Assembly (NCBI GenBank): GCA_023231265.1
Contig: JALNVT010000134.1
Location: 1 to 7,264, forward strand
Direction of reading: 5' to 3'
Length of the DNA: 7,264 nucleotides
Origin: Sphaerochaetaceae bacterium
GTDB lineage: Bacteria; Spirochaetota; Spirochaetia; Sphaerochaetales; Sphaerochaetaceae
Shown here: positions 1 through 6,655 of the stretch, one piece after another
Layout: every line of letters starts with the position of its first letter
Numbering within the stretch: position 1 is the stretch's first letter
Notes under the pieces: generated by a model
What the model saw: the letters and a program-made list of their open reading frames with translations, nothing else
Databases searched by the model: none
Told to the model about the DNA's origin: nothing
Program-made: the position numbers and the translations under genes

Positions 1-1
1 A

Positions 2-142
2 ATTATTCCTATCTATGATAACTCATTGAACAGTTCAATCATTGAAACTCAGAATGATTTATTCCCTCAACTTCTAGCTGGAAGCATCTCTGTTGATGCA
101 GCAGCTGAAAAGATTCAAGCAGCATACGAAGAATCTAAATAG
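2..142 (+). CDS. ABC sugar transporter solute-binding protein, C-terminal end (partial)
   Basis: Only the last 46 codons are in the window, reading in frame from base 2 to the TAG at 140-142; the 5' part lies outside. The visible tail contains FPQLLAGSISVDAAAEKI, which matches the usual C-terminus of family 1 extracellular sugar-binding proteins (a 'G-x-x-S/T-v-e-e-A' helix followed by a short charged end). Such lipoproteins or periplasmic proteins capture the sugar and deliver it to the membrane permeases. The assignment rests on this short tail plus the position directly upstream of two cognate sugar permeases on the same strand, which is the standard gene order for CUT1 importers. The ligand cannot be read from the fragment; the downstream beta-mannosidase suggests a mannoside. 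Confidence 0.8.
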   Translation: MIPIYDNSLNSSIIETQNDLFPQLLAGSISVDAAAEKIQAAYEESK

Positions 143-168
143 ATAACAATATCATTTAGATAAATAAT

Positions 169-203
169 GGAGCTTTTCTTTTTTAATAAATTTGAAAAGC
201 ACC
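169..203 (+). promoter_or_regulatory. Intercistronic hairpin between binding-protein and permease genes
   Basis: An inverted repeat GCTTTTC (172-178) / GAAAAGC (194-200) is extended past an A-A mismatch by GG (169-170) / CC (202-203), around a 15-base T/A-rich loop. No T-run follows the second arm, so it is not a canonical intrinsic terminator. Stem-loops just after a binding-protein gene often protect the 3' end of its mRNA and give more binding protein than permease; that role is inferred here. Confidence 0.5.
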
Positions 204-226
204 AACTTATATAAGGATTGTAAATA

Positions 227-1108
227 ATGAGAAGTATGATAGAACCCAGCAAGAAGAAAATCTGGGCATATTTAACACCAGGTATTTTGATATATGCTTT
301 TGTAGTATTCATCCCAATACTCTATGCAATATATTATAGTTTCTTTGATTGGTCAGGTGGAACACACATGACCTTCATCAAGTTTGAGAACTATTCAAAA
401 TTGATTCGAGATATGGATTTCTGGGGTGCAATAAAGAACAACCTTATTTTGGTTGTTGTATGTATCATTGGACAGATTGGATTGGCCTTTGTTATGTCGA
501 TTCTTCTTAACTCAAGGCAGGCAAGAAACAAGCAGCTTCATATGTCTATAGCTTTCTTCCCATCAACATTGGCAGCAATTGTAATTGGTTCTGTATGGTC
601 ACTCATCTTTGATTACAGACATGGCCTTTTGAACTGGGCGTTGACTGCATTGGGTCATGGAGATTCCATTCAACCTTGGTTGAGCAATCCAAAATTGAGT
701 ATCTATTTTGTTGCTATTCCTGTTATCTGGCAGTTCGTTGGTTACTATCTGATAATAATCATGAGTGCTTATTCTTCCATAGACAAGAGTCTATTGGAAG
801 CAGCAGAGATTGATGGTGCTACCGCCATTCAACAGTCACGATATATAACTCTTCCAATAATCAAACCAGCTTTGGTTGTATGTCTTGTTCTGTGTATTGC
901 AGGTAACATGAAGATATTTGATCACATCTATGTAATGACCGGTGGTTCTGCGAATACAATGGTTGGTGCTATGTATGCATACAATGTTTCATTCAAGATG
1001 ATGAAAATGGGATATGGTTCAGCAGTTGCTATAGGAATACTCCTTGTCAGCTTGGTAATAACAATCGCTTCAAAACAACTATCTTCTTTAGGAGCTAACA
1101 ATGACTAA
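227..1108 (+). CDS. ABC sugar transporter permease, MalF/UgpA-like (CUT1)
   Basis: This is an integral inner-membrane subunit of a carbohydrate importer, 293 residues, the usual size for the short MalF-type permease. Six hydrophobic segments are visible at about residues 13-38, 71-94, 106-128, 158-181, 211-235 and 263-283. The cytoplasmic EAA loop that docks on the ATPase is clear between the fourth and fifth: EAAEIDGA, with E191-A192-A193 and G197, followed by a conserved LPxIxP-type turn near 209-214. VMTGGSANTM (236-245) matches the segment after the fifth helix in this family. The ATG at 227 has AAGGA (213-217) nine bases upstream; a second ATG at 236 would be too far from it. The stop overlaps the next permease by 8 bases, indicating translational coupling and a heterodimeric pore. 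No ATPase gene is visible nearby. Confidence 0.93.
   Translation: MRSMIEPSKKKIWAYLTPGILIYAFVVFIPILYAIYYSFFDWSGGTHMTFIKFENYSKLIRDMDFWGAIKNNLILVVVCIIGQIGLAFVMSILLNSRQARNKQLHMSIAFFPSTLAAIVIGSVWSLIFDYRHGLLNWALTALGHGDSIQPWLSNPKLSIYFVAIPVIWQFVGYYLIIIMSAYSSIDKSLLEAAEIDGATAIQQSRYITLPIIKPALVVCLVLCIAGNMKIFDHIYVMTGGSANTMVGAMYAYNVSFKMMKMGYGSAVAIGILLVSLVITIASKQLSSLGANND
1090..1094 (+). promoter_or_regulatory. Ribosome binding site of second permease, inside the first permease gene
   Basis: AGGAG lies six bases before the ATG at 1101 and is embedded in the last codons of the upstream permease. With the 8-base gene overlap this fixes the start and points to coupled translation of the two subunits. Confidence 0.8.
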
Positions 1109-1940
1109 AAATACAAAAAAATTGACTCCAGGTGGAGCTATATTGAATATTGTTTTATGGCTTGTGAGCATAGGATTCTTATATTCAGTGATATGGCTGT
1201 TCTATTCTGCAATGAAAACAAAAACTGAATTTAATTTGAACAGTATTGCTCTTCCAATGCATCCAACTCTTGATAATTTTAAAAATGTATTTACAATTAC
1301 AAATATACCTCTATATATGGGAAACTCATTCTTGGTAACTGCAGTTGCTATTGTTGGAATTCTATTGATCAGTTTTGTAATGGGATATTTCTTATCTCGT
1401 TTTGATTTCAAAGGGAAGACAACAATTTTTACAGTTCTTTTGATTGGGATGTTGATTCCACAGCACTCTTTGATGGTTCCAATTACAATCATCTTCACAA
1501 AGCTGGGTCTCACAGACCACAGATTGACTCTTGTATTGCCTTACATCGCATTCCAATTGCCAATTGGTGTCTATCTTGTAGAGAGTTATGTACGAAGTAT
1601 TCCTAAAGAGATGGAAGAAGCTGCAGCTATTGATGGTGCATCTTTCAACTACACTCTTTTCAATATAATATTGAGAATGACAACACCAGTACTATCTACT
1701 GTTGCAATCATATCATTCTTTGCATGCTGGAATGAATTTATATTTGCTTTGATACTCACTACCAAATCAAATCTAAGAACATTGCAGTTGGGACTCACAG
1801 CCTTCAAAGGATCATACAGTGCAAACTATCAAATGATCATGGCAAGTATGTTCATTGGTATATTACCTGCACTCATACTGTTCGTATTTGGTTCTAAGAA
1901 GATAATGGATGGTATGGTCGTTGGTGCTGTTAAAGGCTAA
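1101..1940 (+). CDS. ABC sugar transporter permease, MalG/UgpE-like (CUT1)
   Basis: This is the second membrane subunit of the importer, 279 residues, typical for the MalG-like partner. Hydrophobic segments lie at about residues 13-36, 75-97, 108-132, 143-163, 196-219 and 246-265. The EAA loop reads MEEAAAIDGA (E173-A174-A175, G179) and sits before the fifth helix, as expected for the ATPase contact. The downstream WNEFIFALILT (210-220) and the C-terminal GSKKIMDGMVVGAVKG (264-279) are characteristic of this subfamily, so the gene is complete. The start is set by AGGAG six bases upstream and by the overlap with the previous gene. It should pair with that permease to form the translocation path for the sugar that the adjacent glycosidase then cleaves. 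The missing ATPase suggests a shared MsmK/MsmX-type subunit encoded elsewhere. Confidence 0.93.
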   Translation: MTKNTKKLTPGGAILNIVLWLVSIGFLYSVIWLFYSAMKTKTEFNLNSIALPMHPTLDNFKNVFTITNIPLYMGNSFLVTAVAIVGILLISFVMGYFLSRFDFKGKTTIFTVLLIGMLIPQHSLMVPITIIFTKLGLTDHRLTLVLPYIAFQLPIGVYLVESYVRSIPKEMEEAAAIDGASFNYTLFNIILRMTTPVLSTVAIISFFACWNEFIFALILTTKSNLRTLQLGLTAFKGSYSANYQMIMASMFIGILPALILFVFGSKKIMDGMVVGAVKG

Positions 1941-1978
1941 TTTACAGAGAAAATTAAACTACAAAAGGAAATAAGAAA

Positions 1979-4543
1979 ATGAAAGCTATTGATTTAAATG
2001 GCAAATGGACAATGGTCTATGGTACGCCGGAAGAGAAAGGTATTTTATGCAATAAAGATTTGGAGTCAAAGTTGCTCGGACAATCTTTTGATGCAGCAGT
2101 GCCAACCACCATGTATGAAGTACTTGAAAACAATGGTGCAATTGATGATCCATTCTTTGGTGAGAATGAATCTATATACACAGAGCTATCAAATGTGAGC
2201 TGCAGCTTCACAAGAGACTTCACAGTTTCAAAAGAAGATCTAACTGAGGATGTGATTGAATTATGTTTTGATGGTTTGGACACTCTTGCAACTGTAACTT
2301 TGAATGATGCAGTGATTGCAACAACAGAGAACATGCACATTGGTTACACATTCTCTGTTAAGAATCATCTTGTAGAAGGTACAAATACAATCCGTGTTGA
2401 TTTTGAATCACCTGTTATGAAAATGAGAGAGAAATATGCAAGAAAACCTATATGGACAACAGAAGTTGCCATGAAAGGTCACAGCTATTTGAGAAAATCT
2501 CATACTCAATTTGGTTGGGACTGGGGTCCTCAGTTCCCTGATATGGGAATCTGGCAACCAGTTCATCTCAATCTATACAGCACTGCTAAAATTGAAGATT
2601 ACTATATTGTTCAAAAACATAGCAGAACAACAAGTAGAGTTGATTTGGACATCTCTTTGGATCTCTCAATTGTAGATTCAAAAAAGCCTCTTCTTGCAGA
2701 TATTGCAATCAAAGATGCTCAAGGTGAGGTTGTAGCTGAAACATCAGCAGCAGTAACAAAGAGCAAAGAGAGTGCAAAACTGTCAATTGAGAAACCTGAA
2801 CTTTGGTGGCCAAACAATCTTGGTGAGCAGTACCTATATGAAGTCTCAATAGTTCTATCATCAGGAAAAGAGAAAATTGATGAGAAGACTTTCAACCTTG
2901 GTCTGAGAACTTTGACCGTCGATCAGAGTCCACGCGATAATGGACGTAATTTTGCATTCGTATGTAACGGTGTTGAATTCTTTGCAATGGGAGCTGATTA
3001 CATTCCTCAGGATGCTTTGGCTGCAAGAGGCGAGAACAAAGAGAAACTCTCTCACCTACTTCTTGATTGCTACAGAGCCAACTACAACTGCATAAGAGTT
3101 TGGGGTGGCGGTACATATCCAAGCATTCATTTCTACGATGAGTGTGATAAATTGGGTCTTGTCGTATGGCAGGATATGATGTTTGCCTGTGGTATCTATG
3201 ATATGAGTGAATCTTTCACAGAATCAGTCAGAGATGAGATCATCTACAATGTGAAGCGCTACAGAAACCATGCAAGTCTTGGTCTTCTCTGCGGTAACAA
3301 TGAGATGGAAGGTGCTTTTGTAAATGCAGAGGGATGGCAGATAACTCGTACAGCAAAGCTTGATAAGGACTATCTTGATCTATATGAAAAGATGATTCCG
3401 GACATCGTTGAGAAATACAATCCTGTAACTCAATACTGGCCATCATCACCTAGCAGCATCGGTGGTTTCCACGATCCTGAAAATGATGCAATGGGAGATG
3501 TTCACTACTGGGGAGTATTCCACGGAAATGAACATTACAAGGTATTCAGAAATCATTATCTCCGTTTTGCAAGTGAATATGGAATGGAAGCTCTTCCTGA
3601 TATGAAGACAATCAATCAATTCACAGAGCCAGAAGATAGAAGCTTTCTATCCCCTGTAATGGACAATCACAACAAGGTAATCAGACCTTATGGTGGTAAC
3701 ATAAAAGTGCTTTCAAATATTGCTCTTGAATTCAGAATTCCTCAGCATCTTGATGAACTTTCATATATATCACAGGTATTCCAAGCAGAGACAATAAAGA
3801 TTGCAGTTGAGCATTTCAGATCAAACAGAGGCAGATGCATGGGTTCAACCTACTGGCAGGTAAATGATGATTACCCTGTAACATCATGGGCTTCAATTGA
3901 CTACTATGGCAGATGGAAAGCTCTTCATTATGCTGCAAAACGTTTCTACTCTCCTGTTATGCTTGCATCTAAAGAGGATGGTCTTGATTGTCATCTGACT
4001 CTATGTAATGAACAGAAGGTTCCATTTACAGGAACTCTTGAAGCTGAGATAAGAGATATAGACAGTGCAATAATTGAATCAATAAAGATTGATGTTGTAA
4101 CTCCTGAGCTCTCTGCAAAAGAAGTAGCAATACTCTCTATATCCGATTTGGTTGAGTTGAATGGTTCTGAATACAACGAGTATGTTCCATTGAACAGATT
4201 CAACAGAAAAGAGAGAGAGTACTTTGTATCATTCAGACTTATTGATGAGAAAGAGAATATTGTATCAAGTGGTACACAGTTATTCACACCTCATAAGTAT
4301 TTTGATTTCAAGAGGGCTGATGTTCAGGTCACACCTGGTTTGAATGAAGGTGAATTTGTGATCTCAACTGATGTGTTTACAAAATCAATTATGCTCACCA
4401 CAATGAAAGAAGATGTCATTCTTGATGATAACTGCTTTGATTTACTTCCTGGAGAGGTCAAGACTGTTAAGGTCATTGAAGGCTCCTTGAAGAGTGATGA
4501 TTTGAAGGTCTTCTCAGTGAACAACCTATCATCAATTTCTTAA
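1979..4543 (+). CDS. GH2 beta-mannosidase, cytoplasmic
   Basis: This 854-residue glycoside hydrolase family 2 enzyme is predicted to release beta-linked mannose from the non-reducing end of short mannosides. Length and motif spacing fit family beta-mannosidases (about 850-890 residues). Visible order: jelly-roll sugar-binding domain to about residue 200 (including WDWGPQFPDMGIW, D181), Ig-like domain about 205-305, TIM barrel from about 310 (RVWGGGTYP, W375), then C-terminal Ig-like domains from about 660, with FDLLPGE near the end. The acid/base is E442 in GNNE and the nucleophile E533 in ASEYG, 91 residues apart. From memory of Bacteroides BtMan2A (D199, W395, E462, E555), all four map with a nearly constant offset. 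There is no signal peptide, so it acts on imported sugar. AAAGGAA (1964-1970) lies eight bases before the ATG, and the gene follows the permeases by 38 bases in the same operon. Exo-beta-mannosidase specificity over other GH2 activities is well supported; the natural substrate is inferred. Confidence 0.92.
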   Translation: MKAIDLNGKWTMVYGTPEEKGILCNKDLESKLLGQSFDAAVPTTMYEVLENNGAIDDPFFGENESIYTELSNVSCSFTRDFTVSKEDLTEDVIELCFDGLDTLATVTLNDAVIATTENMHIGYTFSVKNHLVEGTNTIRVDFESPVMKMREKYARKPIWTTEVAMKGHSYLRKSHTQFGWDWGPQFPDMGIWQPVHLNLYSTAKIEDYYIVQKHSRTTSRVDLDISLDLSIVDSKKPLLADIAIKDAQGEVVAETSAAVTKSKESAKLSIEKPELWWPNNLGEQYLYEVSIVLSSGKEKIDEKTFNLGLRTLTVDQSPRDNGRNFAFVCNGVEFFAMGADYIPQDALAARGENKEKLSHLLLDCYRANYNCIRVWGGGTYPSIHFYDECDKLGLVVWQDMMFACGIYDMSESFTESVRDEIIYNVKRYRNHASLGLLCGNNEMEGAFVNAEGWQITRTAKLDKDYLDLYEKMIPDIVEKYNPVTQYWPSSPSSIGGFHDPENDAMGDVHYWGVFHGNEHYKVFRNHYLRFASEYGMEALPDMKTINQFTEPEDRSFLSPVMDNHNKVIRPYGGNIKVLSNIALEFRIPQHLDELSYISQVFQAETIKIAVEHFRSNRGRCMGSTYWQVNDDYPVTSWASIDYYGRWKALHYAAKRFYSPVMLASKEDGLDCHLTLCNEQKVPFTGTLEAEIRDIDSAIIESIKIDVVTPELSAKEVAILSISDLVELNGSEYNEYVPLNRFNRKEREYFVSFRLIDEKENIVSSGTQLFTPHKYFDFKRADVQVTPGLNEGEFVISTDVFTKSIMLTTMKEDVILDDNCFDLLPGEVKTVKVIEGSLKSDDLKVFSVNNLSSIS

Positions 4544-4550
4544 ATTGCTT

Positions 4551-4590
4551 TAAAGAAAGACAGAATCCAAGTTGGATTCTGTCTTGTTTT
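4551..4590. terminator. Intrinsic terminator, probably bidirectional
   Basis: AAGACAGAATCC (4557-4568) pairs perfectly with GGATTCTGTCTT (4574-4585) around AAGTT. The plus-strand transcript continues with GTTTTATC, ending the mannosidase operon. On the minus strand the hairpin is followed by TTCTTTA, so it can also end the mechanosensitive channel transcript that converges from the right. The two stop codons are only about 73 bases apart, so a shared terminator is economical. Confidence 0.85.
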
Positions 4591-4606
4591 ATCATAATAT
4601 CTTTCG

Positions 4607-4622
4607 ATTTATTTATTTATTT
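4607..4622. repeat. ATTT tetranucleotide repeat, four copies, over a stop codon
   Basis: Four uninterrupted ATTT units cover the end of the downstream channel gene, whose TAA stop (4617-4619, minus) lies inside them. On the minus strand the array reads as AAAT units, which put a TAA in every frame. Gain or loss of a unit would therefore not extend the protein. It may be no more than AT-rich intergenic sequence. Confidence 0.6.
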
Positions 4623-5480
4623 CTCATTTTGGACATGCACATCCATCTGTGGGAATGGAAGATATATATTCTTCTCTGCAAGTCTGTCTGTGATCTCACC
4701 ATTGAATCTGAAGCTTACAGTCCAATAATCTGCAGGTTTTACCCAAGGTCTTATTACAAAGTTGATTGAAGAATCTGCAAGCTCACCAATCTCAACTGCA
4801 GGAGCTGGTTCTTCCAATACCTCTGGATAAGATTTGATCACATCCAAGAACAGCTGACGTGCAACTTTCAAATCTGTATCGTAAGGAACACCAACTGTCA
4901 AACCAACACGTCTCATATCTGTATCTGAATAATTGGTAACAGGACTTGCCCATACAAGGTTGTTGCTGAGTGATACCTTCTTTCCATCAGGAGTTCTCAA
5001 TTTAACGCAGATGAGATCCATTGCCTTCACTGTTCCAGAATAAGAACCAATTTCAACGTAGTCCTCTTTTCTGAAGGGCTCATTCAAAATGATCATGAAT
5101 CCTGCAAAGAAATTGGAGATTGAATCCTTAAGAGCCAAGCCTAAAACAACTCCAGTTATTCCAAGACCAGCAATCATAGGAGCCATGTCTATTCCAAGTT
5201 GAGATAAGAATGTGATTATCAAGATGCCCCATCCCAATACTGATAATATCTTTATCAGATATTCTCTCAAAAGAGCACTTATGTTCTTTGCTTTTGAGAA
5301 CACCCTTTTCAACGTTGCAAGTATTATCTTAAGAATTATGAAGCCTATAACAAGGATTATTATTCCTGATAAAAGATTGCTTAAAAAGAGTGAAAAACCT
5401 GCTGTTTTCCAAAATTGTAATGTACCCATGATGCCTGAACTGCTTGATGCATCTGATGCCAAAGCTAAATATGATAACAT
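4617..5480 (-). CDS. mscS: MscS-type small-conductance mechanosensitive channel, copy A
   Basis: This inner-membrane channel opens under membrane tension and releases solutes during hypo-osmotic shock. The open frame reaches to 5537, but I place the start at the ATG ending at 5480: GGGAGG (5488-5493) lies seven bases upstream, and the resulting 287 residues match copy B and E. coli MscS (286). Hydrophobic segments lie at about residues 31-54, 75-96 and 99-129. The last is the pore helix with GLGITG, GLALKDSISNFFAG, then PFRKEDYV, SGTVKAMD and the vestibule beta domain. The conserved INFVIRPW and PFPQMDVHV close the alpha/beta domain. It differs from E. coli at the TM3 kink: K118 and D119 stand where E. 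coli has Q112 and G113, and V111 replaces the gate leucine L105, while the L109 equivalent is kept. It has its own promoter and shares the terminator at 4551-4590. Confidence 0.93.
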   Translation of the reverse strand: MLSYLALASDASSSSGIMGTLQFWKTAGFSLFLSNLLSGIIILVIGFIILKIILATLKRVFSKAKNISALLREYLIKILSVLGWGILIITFLSQLGIDMAPMIAGLGITGVVLGLALKDSISNFFAGFMIILNEPFRKEDYVEIGSYSGTVKAMDLICVKLRTPDGKKVSLSNNLVWASPVTNYSDTDMRRVGLTVGVPYDTDLKVARQLFLDVIKSYPEVLEEPAPAVEIGELADSSINFVIRPWVKPADYWTVSFRFNGEITDRLAEKNIYLPFPQMDVHVQNEK

Positions 5481-5487
5481 ATTTCTT

Positions 5488-5493
5488 CCTCCC
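5488..5493 (-). promoter_or_regulatory. Ribosome binding site fixing the start of mscS copy A
   Basis: GGGAGG on the minus strand is seven bases before the ATG at 5480-5478. No comparable site precedes the in-frame ATG at 5537-5535, so the 19-residue longer product is unlikely. Confidence 0.85.
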
Positions 5494-5522
5494 AAAGAGT
5501 AACAAGAGATGACAAAGAGTGA

Positions 5523-5541
5523 AATATTGAAAATCAATATT
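5523..5541 (-). repeat. Perfect 8-bp inverted repeat in the leader of mscS copy A
   Basis: AATATTGA (5523-5530) and TCAATATT (5534-5541) flank AAA. It lies downstream of the predicted transcription start and upstream of the ribosome binding site. It could be a weak AT-rich hairpin in the leader or an operator for a dimeric regulator. The arms are perfect, but the sequence gives no evidence for either role. Confidence 0.4.
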
Positions 5542-5572
5542 GTCTAATTTTTGAATAAGTACCTATAATTTT

Positions 5573-5600
5573 GTTATATAAGTTTGAGTGATGCTGTCAA
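5573..5600 (-). promoter_or_regulatory. Sigma70-type promoter of mscS copy A
   Basis: On the minus strand a perfect -35 TTGACA (5595-5600) is followed after 16 bases by TATAAC (5573-5578), five of six matches to the -10 consensus. Transcription would begin near 5566, giving a leader of roughly 86 bases before the ATG at 5480. The promoter lies beyond the terminator of copy B, so copy A can be expressed independently. Confidence 0.65.
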
Positions 5601-5615
5601 AACTTGTTCTGATTG

Positions 5616-5644
5616 ATTATATACCATATTCATACTGAGGTCTA
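5616..5644 (-). promoter_or_regulatory. Possible second, upstream promoter of mscS copy A
   Basis: On the minus strand TAGACC (5639-5644, four of six matches to the -35 consensus) is followed after 17 bases by a perfect TATAAT (5616-5621). It lies between the terminator of copy B and the stronger promoter at 5573-5600. Chance occurrence in AT-rich DNA is quite possible. Confidence 0.3.
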
Positions 5645-5647
5645 GCT

Positions 5648-5676
5648 AAAAAAAAGTACCGCATTTAAGCAGTACT
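5648..5676 (-). terminator. Intrinsic terminator of mscS copy B
   Basis: On the minus strand AGTACTGC (5669-5676) pairs with GCGGTACT (5655-5662) through one G-U pair around a six-base loop, followed immediately by eight T (5648-5655, sharing the last stem base). It begins 22 bases after the stop of copy B and separates the transcripts of the two tandem channel genes. Confidence 0.88.
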
Positions 5677-5698
5677 CCTTTCAGTAGATTTACATAGG

Positions 5699-6562
5699 TC
5701 AGTCTGTGATATGAATGTCCATCTGAGGAAATGGTAGAGAGATTCCAGCTTCCTTGAGCTTTGGTAGAACCTGACTGTTGAATCTCCAATAAACATTCCA
5801 ATAATCCTGAGGCTTTACCCAAGGTCTTATTACGAAATTGATTGCTGAATCACCAAATGTGTTGATTTCAATGGTAGGAGGAGGATCTTCCAATACCTCT
5901 TCATATGATGCAATCAACTCTTCAAAAACAGTCTTTGCAGTTTTCAAATCAGTATCATAAGGGACACCGATTTCAAATCCAATACGTCTCTTATCGGTGA
6001 AGGAATAGTTTGTAACAGTTCCATCCCATACAACCTTATTGCTCATTGTTATCAACTTACCATCAAAAGTTGTGAGTTGAACACATACAAGATCCATTGA
6101 TTTTACAGTACCTTCCATTGCATTTACATTGATGTAATCACCCTTTCTGAAAGGTTGATTCAGAATTATCATGGAACCTGCAAAGAAGTTTGATATTGAA
6201 TCTTGGAGAGCCAAACCTAAAACGATACCTGTGACCCCAAGACCAGTTACTATAGGCCCCATATCGATTCCTAGATGAGATAGGAAAGTTGCTACCAGAA
6301 CTATCCATCCCAATACCCACAGGACCTTTTCTATATATTCTCCCAGTAAGTCGCTCATATTACGAGCTTTACTGAGTACCTGTGTTATGGTTTTCATTAT
6401 AATTTTCAAAATAAACCAACCAACAAAGACTATAATCAATCCAGTCACAACTTTATTCAAAAACTGATAAAATGCAGGTAATTCCCAAAATTTTATAGAA
6501 TCAAAATAAGTTGTGAAAGAACTCCAATCTACAGCCGTAGCTAACGCCATTAAAGAATTCAT
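5699..6562 (-). CDS. mscS: MscS-type small-conductance mechanosensitive channel, copy B
   Basis: This is the second tandem mechanosensitive channel gene, 287 residues, the same length as copy A and one more than E. coli MscS. Hydrophobic segments lie at about residues 33-56, 78-98 and 101-131. The pore helix contains GLGVTG and GLALQDSISNFFAG, followed by PFRKGDYI, EGTVKSMD, NFVIRPW and PFPQMDIHI at the C-terminus. Hand alignment with copy A is gap-free over about the last 238 residues with about 145 identities; the first 48 residues are looser. Q120 keeps the residue found at E. coli Q112, whereas copy A has lysine. D121 replaces the G113 hinge, as in copy A, and I113 takes the place of gate L105. 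GGAG (6570-6573) lies seven bases upstream of the ATG. The channel likely protects against osmotic downshock; the two genes probably arose by duplication and then diverged. Confidence 0.95.
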   Translation of the reverse strand: MNSLMALATAVDWSSFTTYFDSIKFWELPAFYQFLNKVVTGLIIVFVGWFILKIIMKTITQVLSKARNMSDLLGEYIEKVLWVLGWIVLVATFLSHLGIDMGPIVTGLGVTGIVLGLALQDSISNFFAGSMIILNQPFRKGDYINVNAMEGTVKSMDLVCVQLTTFDGKLITMSNKVVWDGTVTNYSFTDKRRIGFEIGVPYDTDLKTAKTVFEELIASYEEVLEDPPPTIEINTFGDSAINFVIRPWVKPQDYWNVYWRFNSQVLPKLKEAGISLPFPQMDIHITD

Positions 6563-6592
6563 CTATTATCTCCATACTAGAATGTTATATTT

Positions 6593-6598
6593 ATTATA
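6593..6598 (-). promoter_or_regulatory. Probable -10 element of mscS copy B
   Basis: A perfect TATAAT on the minus strand lies 30 bases before the start codon at 6562 and would give a leader of about 24 bases. No good -35 hexamer is found 16-18 bases upstream; that stretch is only A/T runs (6601-6622). The preceding htpG terminator makes a promoter in this gap likely, but the exact site is uncertain. Confidence 0.4.
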
Positions 6599-6655
6599 TC
6601 CTATAAAAATATAAAAATATAGTTTATTCGAAAATGTGATGGTATGAAAGACTAT

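Noticed and set aside
192..215. Possible internal promoter before the first permease (TTGAAA and TATATA or TATAAG)
   Set aside because: The spacing is only 10-12 bases, too short for sigma70, and TTGAAA is part of the hairpin arm.
1202..1513. Minus-strand open frame of 103 codons inside the second permease
   Set aside because: It lies fully opposite a permease with an intact family pattern and has no start signal.
2017..2340. Minus-strand open frame of 107 codons inside the beta-mannosidase gene
   Set aside because: The sense strand encodes conserved GH2 sequence throughout; this and the other antisense frames in the gene are by-products of its codon use.
4572..4769. Plus-strand open frame of 65 codons opposite the end of mscS copy A
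   Set aside because: It begins inside the terminator stem, has no ribosome binding site, and lies almost wholly opposite a well-supported gene.
5212..5502. Plus-strand open frame of 96 codons opposite the 5' part of mscS copy A
   Set aside because: It is a shadow of the channel gene; the protein resembles no family I know and there is no ribosome binding site.
6601..6622. A/T-only near-repeat (TATAAAAA twice) upstream of mscS copy B
   Set aside because: It looks like ordinary AT-rich promoter-region sequence; the copies are too short and low in complexity to call a regulatory repeat.
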